Source: Boswellia sacra
Lineage: Eukaryota; Streptophyta; Magnoliopsida; Sapindales; Burseraceae
Assembly: GCA_013180625.2 (NCBI GenBank)
Contig: SNVD02011224.1
Coordinates: forward strand, 62,001 to 126,000
DNA: 64,000 bases
Reading direction: 5' to 3'
In this document: positions 10,884 through 22,753 of the stretch, piece after piece
How the letters are laid out: each line of letters starts with the position of its first letter
Numbering within the stretch: position 1 is the stretch's first letter
Translations under genes and position numbers: made by a program
Notes under the pieces: generated by a model
Databases searched by the model: none
What the model was told of the DNA's origin: nothing
What the model saw: only the letters and a program-made list of their open reading frames with translations

Positions 10884-13648
10884 AGGTATCAGTAAGACTC
10901 CTTACTTTATATAAATTTGAACCGCTGAACTATTTAACAAAACGTAACGATGAGCAATCTCGTACATATCTTTAGAGAGATGTATGACTTTTCCACCTGA
11001 TACTGGACGCCCTTCAACTAAAAACTTATCTTTAAACTCTTCATTGCATCTATATCGAGTGCCGATTCCACAGGCTTTTTAAAAATATTTACCGCAAAAT
11101 ATCACATATTCTTCAGCAACATATCGCTCAGCTATACAACCTTCTGCTCGAGAACGATTTCTAACATATCCCTTTAATACTTTCATGTACCTAATATAAT
11201 TGAACAAAGTTAATTGATATTTATTTGAAGGCATGGATGACTAATAAAAATATAGAGTAGATAAATACCTCTCAATTGGGTACATCCAACGATATTGTAC
11301 AGGACCACATAAACGAGCTTCACGTCCTAAATGAACTGTTAAATGAATCATAATATCAAAGAATGAAGGTGGAAAGAATCTCTCCAACATACATAATGTC
11401 TCCACCACATCTTCCTCCAATTCTTCTAATCTATTTCTATCTAACATCTTGTTGCATAATTCATTAAAGAATGAACATAAACGAAAAATTGCATTTCGTG
11501 GACCTTTAGGTAAAAGTCCTCTCAAGGCTACCGGTAGAATTTGTTGCATTAGCATGTGACAGTCATGAGACTTAAGACCAATTATCTTGCTTTCCTCCAA
11601 TTTGACACAATTGGCAATATTTGAACCATAGTCATCCGGTAATGTCAAACTAGCAAGTCTTTTGCAAAAAATTTGCTTTTCTTCCTTTGATAGAGTATGT
11701 GAAGCAGCTGGTAAGTAGAAGGTATTACCTCTACTTTGCGGGTGCAATTCATTTCTAATAGACATTGTTTCCAAATCTAAGCGTGAATTTAATCCATCTT
11801 TGGATTTGCCTTTTATATTCAAAAGAGTACCAACTATGCTATCACATATGTTCTTCTCAATATGCATCACATCCAAGTTATGACGCATAATCAAATCCTG
11901 CAATGATAAGTTATTGAATTAGGAAAATATTATATCTTTAAGGCATTATAATAAAATAGTTATGTAAGGAAGAAAGAAATAGACCTTCCAATAAGGCAGT
12001 TGGAATAAGATTGATTTCTTTTTCCATAATTGAGAAGAAGTTAAGTCTCTCTTCCTTTTTGTCCCAACTTTGCCCCAATTATCCACAAGGTTCTCAACTT
12101 CTTTATAAATTTCTTCACTAGTAAATATCTTAGGTCTTCCACGTTCTTCAATTTTCCCATCAAACCATGTTCTTTTATGTCGATATGGGTGATTAGGAGC
12201 AAGAAATCGCCTATGACCCATGTAAGAGAATTTCCGACTATGTGGTAGCCATTCTGAACATGTGTTTTGTCGGCATATTGGACAAGCACATTTTCCCTTG
12301 GTGGACCATCCAGACATGTTGGCATATGCAGGAAAATCATTAATTGTCCACATCAAAATTGCTTTCAAAGTGAATAGAGAGTCACTATAAGCATCATACA
12401 TTTCAACACCATTTATCCACAACTCTTTTAAATCTTCCACCAATGGTGCCAAATAGATATCTATGTCATTACCTGGTTGCTTTGGGCCTGGGATCAGTAG
12501 AGATAACATTAAACTTTCTTTAGTCATGCATAACCATGGGGGTAGATTGTAGATAACCATAATTACAGGCCAACAACTATAACTTGTACTGAGATCTTGA
12601 AAAGGATTAAAACCATCGGTAGCAAGACCAAATCTAATGTTTCGAGGATCCATTGAAAATGATGGCCATTTCTTATCAATAATGTCCCATGCCACTGAAT
12701 CAACTGGATGTCTCATTTTACCATCTTGGCTTTTATGATTTTGGTGCCATCTAAGTTGTTCTGCAATTGCAGGTACACTAAACATCCTTCTAAGTCTTGG
12801 TATTATTGGAAAATAATGCAAGACTTTTGCAGGGTTTCCTTCTTTGATCTTCTTACTTCGTTCAGTAACTTTCCAACGGGAAGCACCACATTTGGGACAA
12901 TTATGTGCTCGTTCCAACTCTTTTCTAAATAGGCAACAATCATTTATACATGCATGTATTTTATCATAACCAAGATCAAATGACTTAAGTACCTTCTTAG
13001 TTAAATAAAGTGAATCTGGAAGTTTGTTTTCAGGTGGTAACATATCATGGATAAGTTGAAGCAACTCATCAAAACAAGTATCAGAAATACCATGTGTGAC
13101 TTTAAGCTTGAATAATGCAACAACAGCTGACATTTTTGAGTAATTTATACATCCAGGCCATAAAAGGGTTTCGGCATCTTTAACTAAGTTTATGATTTCC
13201 TCTTTGTTTTTTTCGGTAGGATTATTAGGAAAGTTTTCTTCTTCAAACTCCATTTAATCCCTAAAACCCATTTGCTCCTTATACATCCTAAAGGTGTCCA
13301 TGTTCTCTACATTTTGATATTGGTTTGAGGCAGTGGAACTCTCTCCATGAAGGACCCATTTAGTATAAGTAGGATCTATTCCATTGATAACTAAATGTTC
13401 ATACACTACCTCATGATGATGACGTTGTACATTTTTACAACGTAAGCAAGGACAAACTATAATCTCAAGGTTTCTACAATTTGCACGAGCCATGTTGATA
13501 AAAGTATATGCCCCTTTCCTATAATCCTCTGAAGCTCTACAAATAATAAGTAAACTAAGTTAAACAAGTTTAATTAACTTAACTAACTTTAACCAATATT
13601 GTTAATAAGAAAAAAAAACCTTGGTAAACGAATCCATGCTTTATCCAT
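10007..13648 (-). pseudogene. TNP2: TNP2-like CACTA transposase (Transposase_21 family), two nonsense codons
   Basis: Six exons on the minus strand join in frame: 13648-13620, 13536-11985, 11897-11269, 11190-10906, 10818-10713 and 10627-10007, 1073 residues. The N-terminus (MDKAWIRLPR, then CPCLRCKN and YEHLVINGI) is a transposase-associated zinc-binding domain. The central exon holds the Transposase_21/TNP2 core (PWLCMTKESLMLSLLIPGPK, GWSTKGKCACPIC, SILFQLPYWK joined to DLIMRHNLDVMHIEKN). DUF4218 follows (LRGLLPKGPRNAIFRLCSFF) and then DUF4216 (CDWVNITNDVKVDDGFTLVK). TNP2 proteins catalyse cut-and-paste transposition of CACTA elements (established). Stops at 13254-13256 and 11079-11081 interrupt an otherwise open frame. 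Length is normal for the family. Confidence 0.92.
10850..10879. repeat. (TA)n microsatellite in a TNP2 intron
   Basis: About 15 TA units inside the intron between the fourth and third-last exons of the TNP2-like gene (10819-10905). Confidence 0.8.
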
Positions 13649-14646
13649 CTTGAGCAATTATCTACCAAAACCTGGGTATGAGTACAAATAATATATCTTC
13701 AAACTCTACATAAAAATATTATATGTACAACCATAACTATCTTTTAACAATCATAAAAATAGAGAGGGCTAAACATTACTAAACAATACCACATGAATGA
13801 ATTTACAATTAGAGAGGGCTAATATAAATCTTTATTAGCCCAAACAAAATAATTAGAAAGATTACATTAATTGTTTATATAAAAATTGACAAATGTGAAC
13901 AATTTGATGCATGAGTTGCATGTGTATGTGCATGGACTGAGTTGTACATGAGTTGCATGTGCATGAGCTAAGCCTTGTGTATTCAATGACCTATATGTGT
14001 ATATTCAATTGAACCGTGAGCTACATGTGTACATGCTGGTGCATAAAGTGGGCTACATGGCCTTGCATGAATTGCATGTGCTTAGCTATGCTACGATGTT
14101 GCAAGGATGAAGCTACACTACACTATGGCCTTGCATGAATTGCATGTGTTAGTTCATGATCATATGACACTTAGCAACATGATCCTGGTCAAATTAAAGT
14201 GCCTTGTAGCATAGCTAGCAATGTGGGAACAAGAAGATGGCATTCACGTGGTTTAATAACTAGCAAATAAAATAACTCATGTAAAGCAAAAGCAATGACT
14301 CCACCTGGTTGAAGATGGCAAAAGCAATGATGAAGCAACAGAGAGCAGCAACAGCAACAAGACTTGATCGATGCTCTAGCAGTATAAAATCTGCACAAAT
14401 TTAGTTTTAATCTAATGAGTATATATATGCTGCAGGAGAAATTTCTTCGATTTGATGATGCAATATTAAAATTTAATGCTCCTTCAAATGAAGCTAATAA
14501 ATCAAAAATGAATACAAATTATCAAAAAAGATTTGAATCATAAGCTACATGAAGCATGGGAGAGCAAAACTATTTGGCAATATGGAAAGAAATTTTGAAA
14601 ACCAAATTATAATATTTCTTTAACACTAAAGATATATGACTTTATT

Positions 14647-14685
<39 letters not shown>

Positions 14686-16659
14686 CCCCAAGCCAGCCAA
14701 TAAAATCCTGCAAAAATAATGGCCATACCCCCACCTATGTTAATTATTTCTAATATCTTGATTAGCCAACCGTATGAATTGCATGTGCTTAGTTGGTGCA
14801 TGAAGTGGCCTACATGGCCTTGCATGAGTTGCATGTGGTTAGGCTATGCTAAAGTGTAGCAAGGATGAAGCTACACTACAATATGGCCATCTTTCTCCTT
14901 ATGTCGAAACCGGTTACTCAAACAAGTGAGCTTGCTATATATTCAATGTCTGGAACTAACTTAAACCACGTGCTCTGCATATTGTATGACCAGCTTGCTA
15001 TATATTCAGCTTGCTGTCGAACCTTTCCAGGTGAGCCTGAGTTTTATCAACTCCAAAGTGTAATCCAACTCTGGCGTCATGAAGGACCTGCAGCCCGACA
15101 TACTCTGTCGTCTTTGTAGAGTAAGTCATCTAGCCGGCTGTAGCCATCTGCCTTCTGCAGTCAGGCCGTCTTCTCCCAAAGGCATTGACTCCCTTTGTCG
15201 TGCTCCTCTTGCTGCCGCAGGCTGAGGTGGACTGGAATTTTTTCGTGAACCAACGAGTTCAGTCGTTAAGTGTCACGAGTCTACAAGCCTGCGCAGGTCC
15301 TCTCTGATCTTATAGCGAGGCCTCTATAGCAGCCTGTTGAGATCTGCCGTGGCTTTCCTTGTTGCTGATCGTGGCTCCCTTCTTAGCTATCATAGCGAGG
15401 TCGATCGGGAGTTCATCCACTGAAAGTCCGAACCGAGGCCACCATTCTTCGTCGAACCACTTGGGTCTCCGCTGCATGGGATTAACCAAAGCAAGCTGAA
15501 TATACAGCCATGTTGATCCAAAACAGCTTGCTCGATGGAGTCTTCTTTAGTCGCCATCACTTTCGACCGACAGCCGTAGAAGCTGAGTGGGCACGAAGGG
15601 GGAAGGGGAAAGAGCTTTTCTGGTCCTTTATATGGGACTCATTAATCGTAGCATATATATATCTATGTGTGTGTATGTTGAACAATTGCCATAATGCCTA
15701 TACTTTTGCTGATTTTGTGTATATAAAATCTAGGTATCTAAACAATATTCAAACAAGTTAATCCTAGATTAATGACTTTACTTCACATTCATAGATATTA
15801 AATATTACTATTGTTTTTCTCTTTTAACTGAAACCAACCACATACATCGGCAATGAATTCATTAAATATGCGCCAAGTAATATGTATAACAAATAGGCAA
15901 CAAAGACCTGTAGCCCAGTAGTCCTGAAGTAGCTTGCCCACAGCAGTAGCAAACCTGCCAAGTAAAATGAAGTTCACGAGCAGGAATCTGCAGCGAGTCG
16001 AGATAAAGTTCTGCAGCTAAGCATAGAGTAAGCAGGTAAAGAAAATTTCTGCAGCGACTTGAAACAAATGGCTTTGTAGCTAGCGTGGGGCAAGCTTGTA
16101 AAATAAAGATACACTTTCCTTTGCAGTGGGGCAGGGGATAACTATTCACCTGTACAGTCTCATAAATGGTTCTGCGACGATGGAAGAATTGCAGCTTTTT
16201 TTCCTCAATAAAGCGGTATCTCACTTCTTATACACTCCTATCAATCATGACAACGATGCTCTCTACTCCTTCACTTGTCTGCTTGTTCCCGAACAGAGGG
16301 AGTGACACATAAGAGCTAAGCTGCGATTATGGATGGTCGAAGTTGTGGAGGCTGGGCTGGGTTGCCAGAGTTGTGGAGGCCAATCGCCGCCAGAGGTGCT
16401 GCAAGTAAGGATGGCTAATTAAAGACTGTCAAGAGGCTACTCAGGCGGAGTGTTAATGAGGGATGACAGTGAAGATGGTGGAGAGGTGACTTAGGGATTT
16501 TAGGATTTACGGGATTTTGGGTTCAATAACTATTTTTTTTCTTTATATACAGTGGTAAATTTCCAGGATTTCCCATTATATTAAACTTTATCGTTATCAC
16601 CCCTATAAAATTTTATAAGTTCAAAGTTTTAATTTTTTCTATAAACACCCTTTTAGACA
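13649..16659 (-). promoter_or_regulatory. CACTA 5' region upstream of TNP2: leader, introns and possible captured DNA
   Basis: Three kilobases between the TNP2 start and the right subterminal array. It contains repeated phrases such as ttgcatgaattgcatgtg and atgaagctacactacantatggcc (copies near 14107 and 14866), a (TA)n run (14648-14681), and a distinctly GC-richer block at about 14930-15640. The stretch 16170-16520, read on the minus strand, looks like a plant 5' leader (CT- and CC-rich, no long frame). Transcription presumably starts near the right end. No convincing protein-coding exon was found. Confidence 0.45.
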
Positions 16660-16876
16660 TTTCGCAACGCGCAAGATGCGCGTGTTGTTAAATGTAATAT
16701 TTTTGGCAACGTGCATTTTCTGCGCGTTGCTAAATGATAAATTTCGCAACGTGCATTTTTTGCACGTTGCTAAAAGTGTAGTTCAACAATTTTTCGCAAC
16801 ACACACAAATTGCGCGTTGCGAAAAACAATATTCAACAACGTGCATATGTGCGCGTTGCGAAAACTATGTTGCCAT
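16660..16876. repeat. CACTA right subterminal array of GCAACGCG-type palindromes
   Basis: At least seven units such as ggcaacgtgcattttctgcgcgttgc in both orientations, matching the type at the left end. It lies immediately inside the right terminal repeat. Confidence 0.85.
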
Positions 16877-16882
16877 TGCCTA

Positions 16883-16896
16883 TTTTTCTTGTAGTG
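16883..16896 (-). repeat. CACTA terminal inverted repeat, right
   Basis: TTTTTCTTGTAGTG, the exact reverse complement of the left end. Confidence 0.95.
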
Positions 16897-17160
16897 ACAT
16901 GACATCAATCAGAGGGCATTGGATAGGCCTAAGACACTTTGTAATGTTATACTGGGCACTAAAATTGAACTTTGTTCAACGACCATCTAACCCAAGCGTT
17001 TCACATATCAATTGCACAAACTCTGGTTAAGACGTCTCCCTTGGCAATGACAATGAGAAACCCTTTCCCCCTATGTAAACATAATCGCCACCAGCTTGTA
17101 CCTTCCAACTCCCACCATAGAACAATACAAATTCAATATCCTCTATCTGTGTAGTCAAAC
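16897..17160 (-). pseudogene. mudrA: N-terminal fragment of a mudrA-type MULE transposase
   Basis: On the minus strand a frame starting about 17143 reads VLFYGGSWKVQ, YVYIGGKGFSLSLPRE, then (after a stop) PEFVQLICETLGLDGR, and (after another stop) FNFSAQYNITKCLRPIQCP. This is the N-terminal beta-grasp-like region that precedes the catalytic domain in plant MuDR transposases. It has two in-frame stops and is cut off by the CACTA insertion at 16896. No catalytic MULE domain occurs anywhere in the window. It reads inward from the right terminal repeat, as expected for mudrA. Confidence 0.75.
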
Positions 17161-17674
17161 ATGTCTAAAAATTAGCGAAAATATATTGAAAACCAAAAAA
17201 TTACTTCAGAATGGCCTAAAAAAGCAATTCTGTCAAAAAAATCGATAGTTCTACAAGCTTACTATCAAAGTTGTTTGACAACAATTTGACTATTCGACAC
17301 AAATGTTCGACGAGGGTTCAACGAGTGGGCTTCTATTCGATGAGACTTCAACAATTCGACAGTCATTCAATGAATGTTCGACAATTCCACTATCGAACTG
17401 TCTTACCATCGAAGTGAGTCAAATTGTCCAATTTTTGGTTTTTCAGGCCTCGTTTCAACTACTGCCATAAAAAACACGATTTTCACACAGCAACTTGCTA
17501 AAACTATCTATAAGGAATGATTTGGAGATGAGTTAGAGAGGAACATTACCTTCATTTGCCTTTCCAAAGCTTTCAAACCTGATTTTTTTTTTTTTTCAAA
17601 TTGTAGAATGCAGTGTTTAGATTGTTGCATTTGCTTTTTTTCTTTTTCTTTTTTGGTTGATTATGAGTTAGTTT

Positions 17675-17859
17675 AACCATGGGAAGAGTTAGAGAAAGAG
17701 TTATGGTGATGGTTAGAGTGTTATTTAGAGAAAGTAATTGCAAAAGAGGCATTGAGGTAATTTCAGGACTTGGAGCTAGGTTGTTGGGATGAAAATTTAG
17801 GAGAATGAAGCTATTTTTTAAAAAAACACCTAAAATGGGGTTAGATCTCTGTAAATTTC
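17675..17859 (-). repeat. MULE right terminal inverted repeat
   Basis: The reverse complement aligns with 2157-2310 (see the left repeat). The flank gtcaacaata resembles the left flank tataacaata in its last seven bases. Confidence 0.65.
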
Positions 17860-17862
17860 CGT

Positions 17863-20800
17863 CAACAATATTATGGTTCAACTTTAAATTAAAAAACTTT
17901 TAGATGAAAAAAGAAAAAATCTAGATATAATTTAAAAATTTTAGACCCAATTCTTATTATCTAGAAAACCCAAAAACATACTTATATAGTGTTTTGAAAA
18001 AAAATTAAATAAAAAAAAGTTTTGAGGTAAAAAATTATAAAAGATTAAGAAAATATGTAGATTTTTAATTTTTAACTTTAGATTTTAACTAATTTTAAGA
18101 TTGTATCTTACGAGTAAAAATATATGGAAAGAAATAAGTGTAATAAATTAATAGATATAATACAAGGATGCCAGTTGTGAAAATGGCAGCAACATAACAA
18201 ATTAATTAATTAAAAATAAGTTAATAATAAATTAATTTTGGTACATATGACGTGAACTGTTCTTAATTGGATCAATTAAATATTATTTCAATGATGTAAC
18301 TAGTAAACAGTCAAATCTGTCCTTTAAAAGCAGAGAACCAAATTACATTATATATACTATTTTTATATCCAAACATAAAGCAAACCAAATCTTAAATGTA
18401 CATTACATTATCATCTGGGTCACGATCATATATATTTAAGTTCAACAATTGTGACATTCTCAAATACGAATTGATTAATTTGTTTGGAGGACATGCTTTG
18501 CGTCAATCGTTTTCTTATCTAGTTTCTTTCTTTCTCTGATCTTTAATTATAATCAAATCGTATTCCAAAGTTTCTAAGTCAAATCGAAAATGCATGCAAT
18601 CAACAATTTAAAACGAAAATGAAAGATTGATTTATAATATGGACCTGCTAGTAATTCATTGGATCTCGTTATATAGAGCAAATCTTGGTTCTAACATGAA
18701 TTTATGATTAGATCATGATGTTTTTTTAATTCAAAATTTACTTTTAATTCTTTATCTAACAAGTTAATTTTTGGTGGTTACTTATATACTACATTAGAAT
18801 TGATCATTTCGAATCTTTTATGTATTACATCGTATAATCAAAATAATTGTATTTAATCACCTTATATATAAAGTGGTGCGTTAGAATACTGAAATATTAA
18901 TGTTAGGTTTTTATATATCGTTGTTTAAGGATTACCCATGATGATATTTAAATTTATTAATTAATTTTGCATTGTTTGTTATCTTTAATTAGATATTATA
19001 TATAATATTCCCTTTGTTTTTAATTAATAATTCTGATTCTTTTTGGGATGAATATAAATGACTGATTGCTTAGTCTGTCCCTACACCATTTGCTAGCCGA
19101 TAAATTAAGTAGTTCTCTTATCTGATCGTCATCAAGTCCATTACTGGGTGTGTGCAATATGCTTCCTTGAATGAGGATTTCCCTATAAATGCATGGGATA
19201 TTGATTGTTGGAGAATGATTGATTACTGAGAGCCACAGCCAATCATTATAATTCTCTTTTTATAATCAAATAACTAACAATGAAAAGCACTTCTAGTTAA
19301 CGATTTTCACATTATATATCGCAAGATTTTCTGGTTTGCACGAAGCTGCTTCTTTATTTATATAAATATTGATAGATAATGTTAAACAACTAAACTACTG
19401 ATCTCCTAATTATAATCCCACAATTGGTGTTCAATAAACACTCTTAATTAGAACTGATCCAACAAAATTACATTCATTTCATCATTAACTAATTAATGCA
19501 ACTCTATCACCAATTAGCTAATTTGCTTTTTACATGGACATTGAAGAACAGTTCACAATGACATGGCCATTGTACCGCACTGAATTTCGAAAGTGAATCA
19601 GAAGAATATCAACTTTCGTTCCCTTTGTACTACAGAGAATTGATGAGCCTGAAATATTAGTTCTAAAACTTCTACCTTAGTTTCTGAAATTCGTGGAACT
19701 GCTTCATTGTTGCATGCACTTGCACAATTATGACTGTTTCCCTACAGAAATGTTTGCTGTAAAAGTGGTTGGCAATTAATTCTCATACAGCTCACTCTAG
19801 CTATCTACGATTTTTGCTTTATTTTATACATCCATATGTACATTTACTATCGTTCTTTATACTTCAATTACACGTAGTACTGTCACTTATATACACAGCT
19901 AGCACATTAATTTCCTTTTAGAAAAGTCTTGGTAAAACAAGCTATATGTCATTGTATACATTCACTTAACCAATATTGATCACATGTTAGATTTAATTAA
20001 ACTTTAGAATTTCAATTTTTATGAGTTGAAAATGTAACAAAAAATATTCGTACAAAAAGGAGAATTTTATCACGCTATCTATGATAGCACGTTGAAAGGT
20101 GTCTCTTTATTGCCATAAAACTCGTTACTTTGAAGCTTAGAATGTTCTCATTAAGATTGAGCCAATATTAAGTAGTTCATTTATTCTGTAAGTAATATTT
20201 TCATATTTTTTCCTGTACATTGTCTTCGAATGAAGGGTAGTCAACACAGAGCTCATTAAAGACGGATACACTAAATAAGGTTATTAGTTACTAATATGAT
20301 AAAAAAAATTTGTTGAATGTTTACAAGTAAAAGTGCTCTGCAATAATGAATTATATATTTATTAAAGGAAGAAATGTTATATTAAATTTTTTGAATATTT
20401 ACAATATAAATTTAGGTACCTTTGACATATTTTAAAATAATACAATATATATGCTTAGTGACGTTTGAAACGGACCAGCTATTACAACTTAGGTAATTAT
20501 ATGAAACTTAATTCAAAAAAAGTCTCTACCCTTTAGCTTATAAATTAAACCTCTTGATCAAGTCCTTAAATTAAATAAAGTTAATAACTATTAGAGAGAA
20601 TAAAATATAAATGCTGAACTCACAATTATAAACTTAAGCTTTTAAAAAAAGTAGTAAACTTAACAACAAATAATAAATGGTACATTTCATTACAAAAATG
20701 TGAAACAATGTTGGAGATAATTAATTAAAATGCAGCCCCTCGCCATTGATGTTGTTCACGTGGCTCTCCTTAAAAGCCAGCTTTAATCTCTACTTCCCTC

Positions 20801-22640
20801 TTTCCATATATAAGCATCAAAAACAAACACGCACGTATATGTACTAGCTAGCCAGCTAAACCAAATAAACTGATGAGAGGTCAGGTTGGTTAAAAGCTAC
20901 AGGTGTTCAAAATAACACTTAATATGAAAGTGACTCGTAGCAATCTCAAACCCCACAATTTCATCTGTTAGATGAACAAAAATTTCTTTGTAGAGTGTAA
21001 GTGAACAGCGTGACACACTTGGTGCTTGAAGTATTACATAATATGTTTCTTCAAGGGTCGTTTTTAGACATGTCCTTTAATTTGTCTATTTTGGTTTATG
21101 GTTGAACAAGTCTTGGTTGCAACATCTCTTTCCTCATTTTAGAATTTTTTTTTTTTTTTAGAAGTTTTAGACAAGATTTAGTTGAAGTTCATGTTGGTCA
21201 TTCTGCCACGGTAATTGATCTTGCCTTAATAGATAACAAGCACACGTTAATTACTTTAAAGCCGTTAAAATTTGAGAAAGATCGCATACACTGTGGAAGC
21301 TAAAGCCGACAAAACTTAAAAGTGATTATAAGTTAATTATATTATGATATAATTTAATTAGAAGGTGATCAAATGATGCTTTTGCTCCTGCCGGTTGTTG
21401 AATCCCAGTAGATGACGAGTACAAGGTACTACGTGTTAAAATTAATATTGGCAAACAAAAAATGAAGTGGTGTGTTTATGTATGGTTTTATGCTTGGTTC
21501 ATTTAGTGGAAACATGGTTATAAATAACCCGTCACCGTCTAAATTACTTGAGACTGAAGAAGATTATTATTAAGCAACGAACCTGTCACAATTTTTAAAA
21601 CATGATTGACTACGAAGCTGGCTGTGCAACCTAGTTTGATTCCATCTCATTTCAATCATTTTGAATTTTTAGTTATAGTTTAAGAGTGTTTAAATATTGG
21701 CCGAAAATACTAGACCAAAATTTTCTGATAAAGCTCCTGTCATATATTTCCTTAAAAAAAAAAAGATTCTTTCTAGAACTATAAAATATTTTTGAAGATA
21801 TTAAATCGCAATTAAATATTTTTCATGAAAAAATTTATATTATGATGTGATATGTCTAATCACTTATATTTAATAATGTGTTGAAAGTAATTATTTTTTA
21901 TTTTTTAAGTTTAAAGTGGAGTTGTTCAATTTTCTCCATTTTCTTAATCCCTCCATTATATTTGTCGTCATTTCATTTGAAAATAATGTGTGTTGTTTCC
22001 TTTTCCTCAATTTTCTAATTAACCAATCAATGATAATTTTTTACGATTTCATTGGATAGATTTACTAAATCAGTAAATTAAAGTGATTTAGTAAGTTTAT
22101 TTTACACAAAGTTTTTCTGACATTTTAATTTATAAAATCACTTTAAATTAAAAACTTAATTAATTTTGGAAAATGCATGTTCTGTTTCTTTCAATCAATG
22201 TAATAGCATTAGAACTAGACACACGAACATTTAGCTACACTTTGAAAGCGCTTGTATAACAATATCTATTGAAAGTACCATTCGAAGCAAATTGTTACAT
22301 GTGTTTGTTCTCCAATTGCTTTATGAGAATTTTAGTCAGTTGACGTATTTATTTTTGATCATGCCGAAATCTAAAGTAACTTATATATACAAGCTAGCTC
22401 TACCCATTTGCCAGCTCTACTTGATTGTTCTACAACATAAAGTGGACACAGAGAGAGGCAAAAGCATGTTGTTTGTAGCAGCAATTGTAGGCCAAGATGA
22501 ATAATTCACCTCAAGATAAATAGATAAAATTATCTCTATTAGAAAACTGAACCACTCATTAATTCTGGCTTTCGTTATGGCAGCCCTTATCTAACTCCGC
22601 TGCTCGGTGGAACTAGCCATTAATATGGCATCAAAATGTA
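17863..22640. other. 4.8-kb intergenic region
   Basis: AT-rich DNA with no recognisable coding domain on either strand. At 20755-20870 there is a promoter-like stretch with a TATA-like ccatatataagc and a following CA-rich leader-like segment, but the first ATG is followed by a stop after a few codons. T/A runs occur near 21140 and 21755. The last several hundred bases should contain the GDSL-1 promoter. Confidence 0.4.
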
Positions 22641-22655
22641 GACAACATAAGCTCC

Positions 22656-22664
22656 TTATATATA
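22656..22664 (+). promoter_or_regulatory. probable TATA box of GDSL-1
   Basis: ttatatata about 98 bp upstream of the chosen ATG (22754). A start of transcription some 30 bp further on (about 22687) would exclude the in-frame ATG at 22673. Confidence 0.55.
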
Positions 22665-22753
22665 GCTAGTGGTTGTCCATTCATTCGTGTTCAAGGTGGT
22701 GTGGTCAAGTGTGCACAATTAGAACAATTACTCTTTTAGGGTCTCTTAGAATA

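Larger units (their letters stand above)
6761..16896 (-). mobile_element. CACTA (En/Spm-type) DNA transposon, 10.1 kb, near full length
   Basis: Both ends carry the same 14-bp terminal inverted repeat (CACTACAAGAAAAA at 6761-6774, its complement at 16883-16896). CACTA elements make 3-bp target duplications (established). The flanks here are aaa and aca, one mismatch. Next to both ends lie arrays of short palindromic repeats, the usual transposase-binding region. Two genes lie on the minus strand in the standard order: TNP2-like transposase first (10007-13648), then a TNPD/Ptta-like gene (7747-9782). Splice sites of both can be followed throughout, but three in-frame stops break them. It sits in the older MULE, directly beside the mudrA fragment. 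Confidence 0.93.
2157..17862. mobile_element. decayed Mutator-like element (MULE) carrying DUF1985-Ulp1 and a mudrA fragment, interrupted by a CACTA element
   Basis: The two ends are related inverted repeats. The left end starts ggaaaatttatagatctac (2157) and the right end, read on the minus strand from 17859, starts ggaaatttacagagatct; similarity continues for about 150 bp. Flanking sequences share aacaata, a plausible worn target duplication. Inside, a DUF1985-Ulp1 pseudogene reads inward from the left, and a fragment matching the N-terminus of MuDR-type transposases reads inward from the right, like the convergent two-gene layout of MuDR. Arabidopsis Kaonashi-type MULEs are known to carry Ulp1-like genes (established). 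Without the nested CACTA element (6761-16896) it would be about 5.6 kb. The catalytic part of mudrA is missing, so the element is dead. Exact termini are uncertain by a few bases. Confidence 0.75.

Noticed and set aside
15862..16224. 120-codon minus-strand ORF in the CACTA 5' region
   Set aside because: No recognisable domain, composition like non-coding DNA, and it lies where a leader or intron is expected.
17573..17881. Minus-strand ORF of 102 codons
   Set aside because: Lies in the MULE terminal repeat and a T-rich run; no domain.
22673..22753. Upstream in-frame ATG of GDSL-1 extending the protein by 27 residues
   Set aside because: It would put a polar stretch before the signal peptide and lies too close to the TATA box to be in the transcript.
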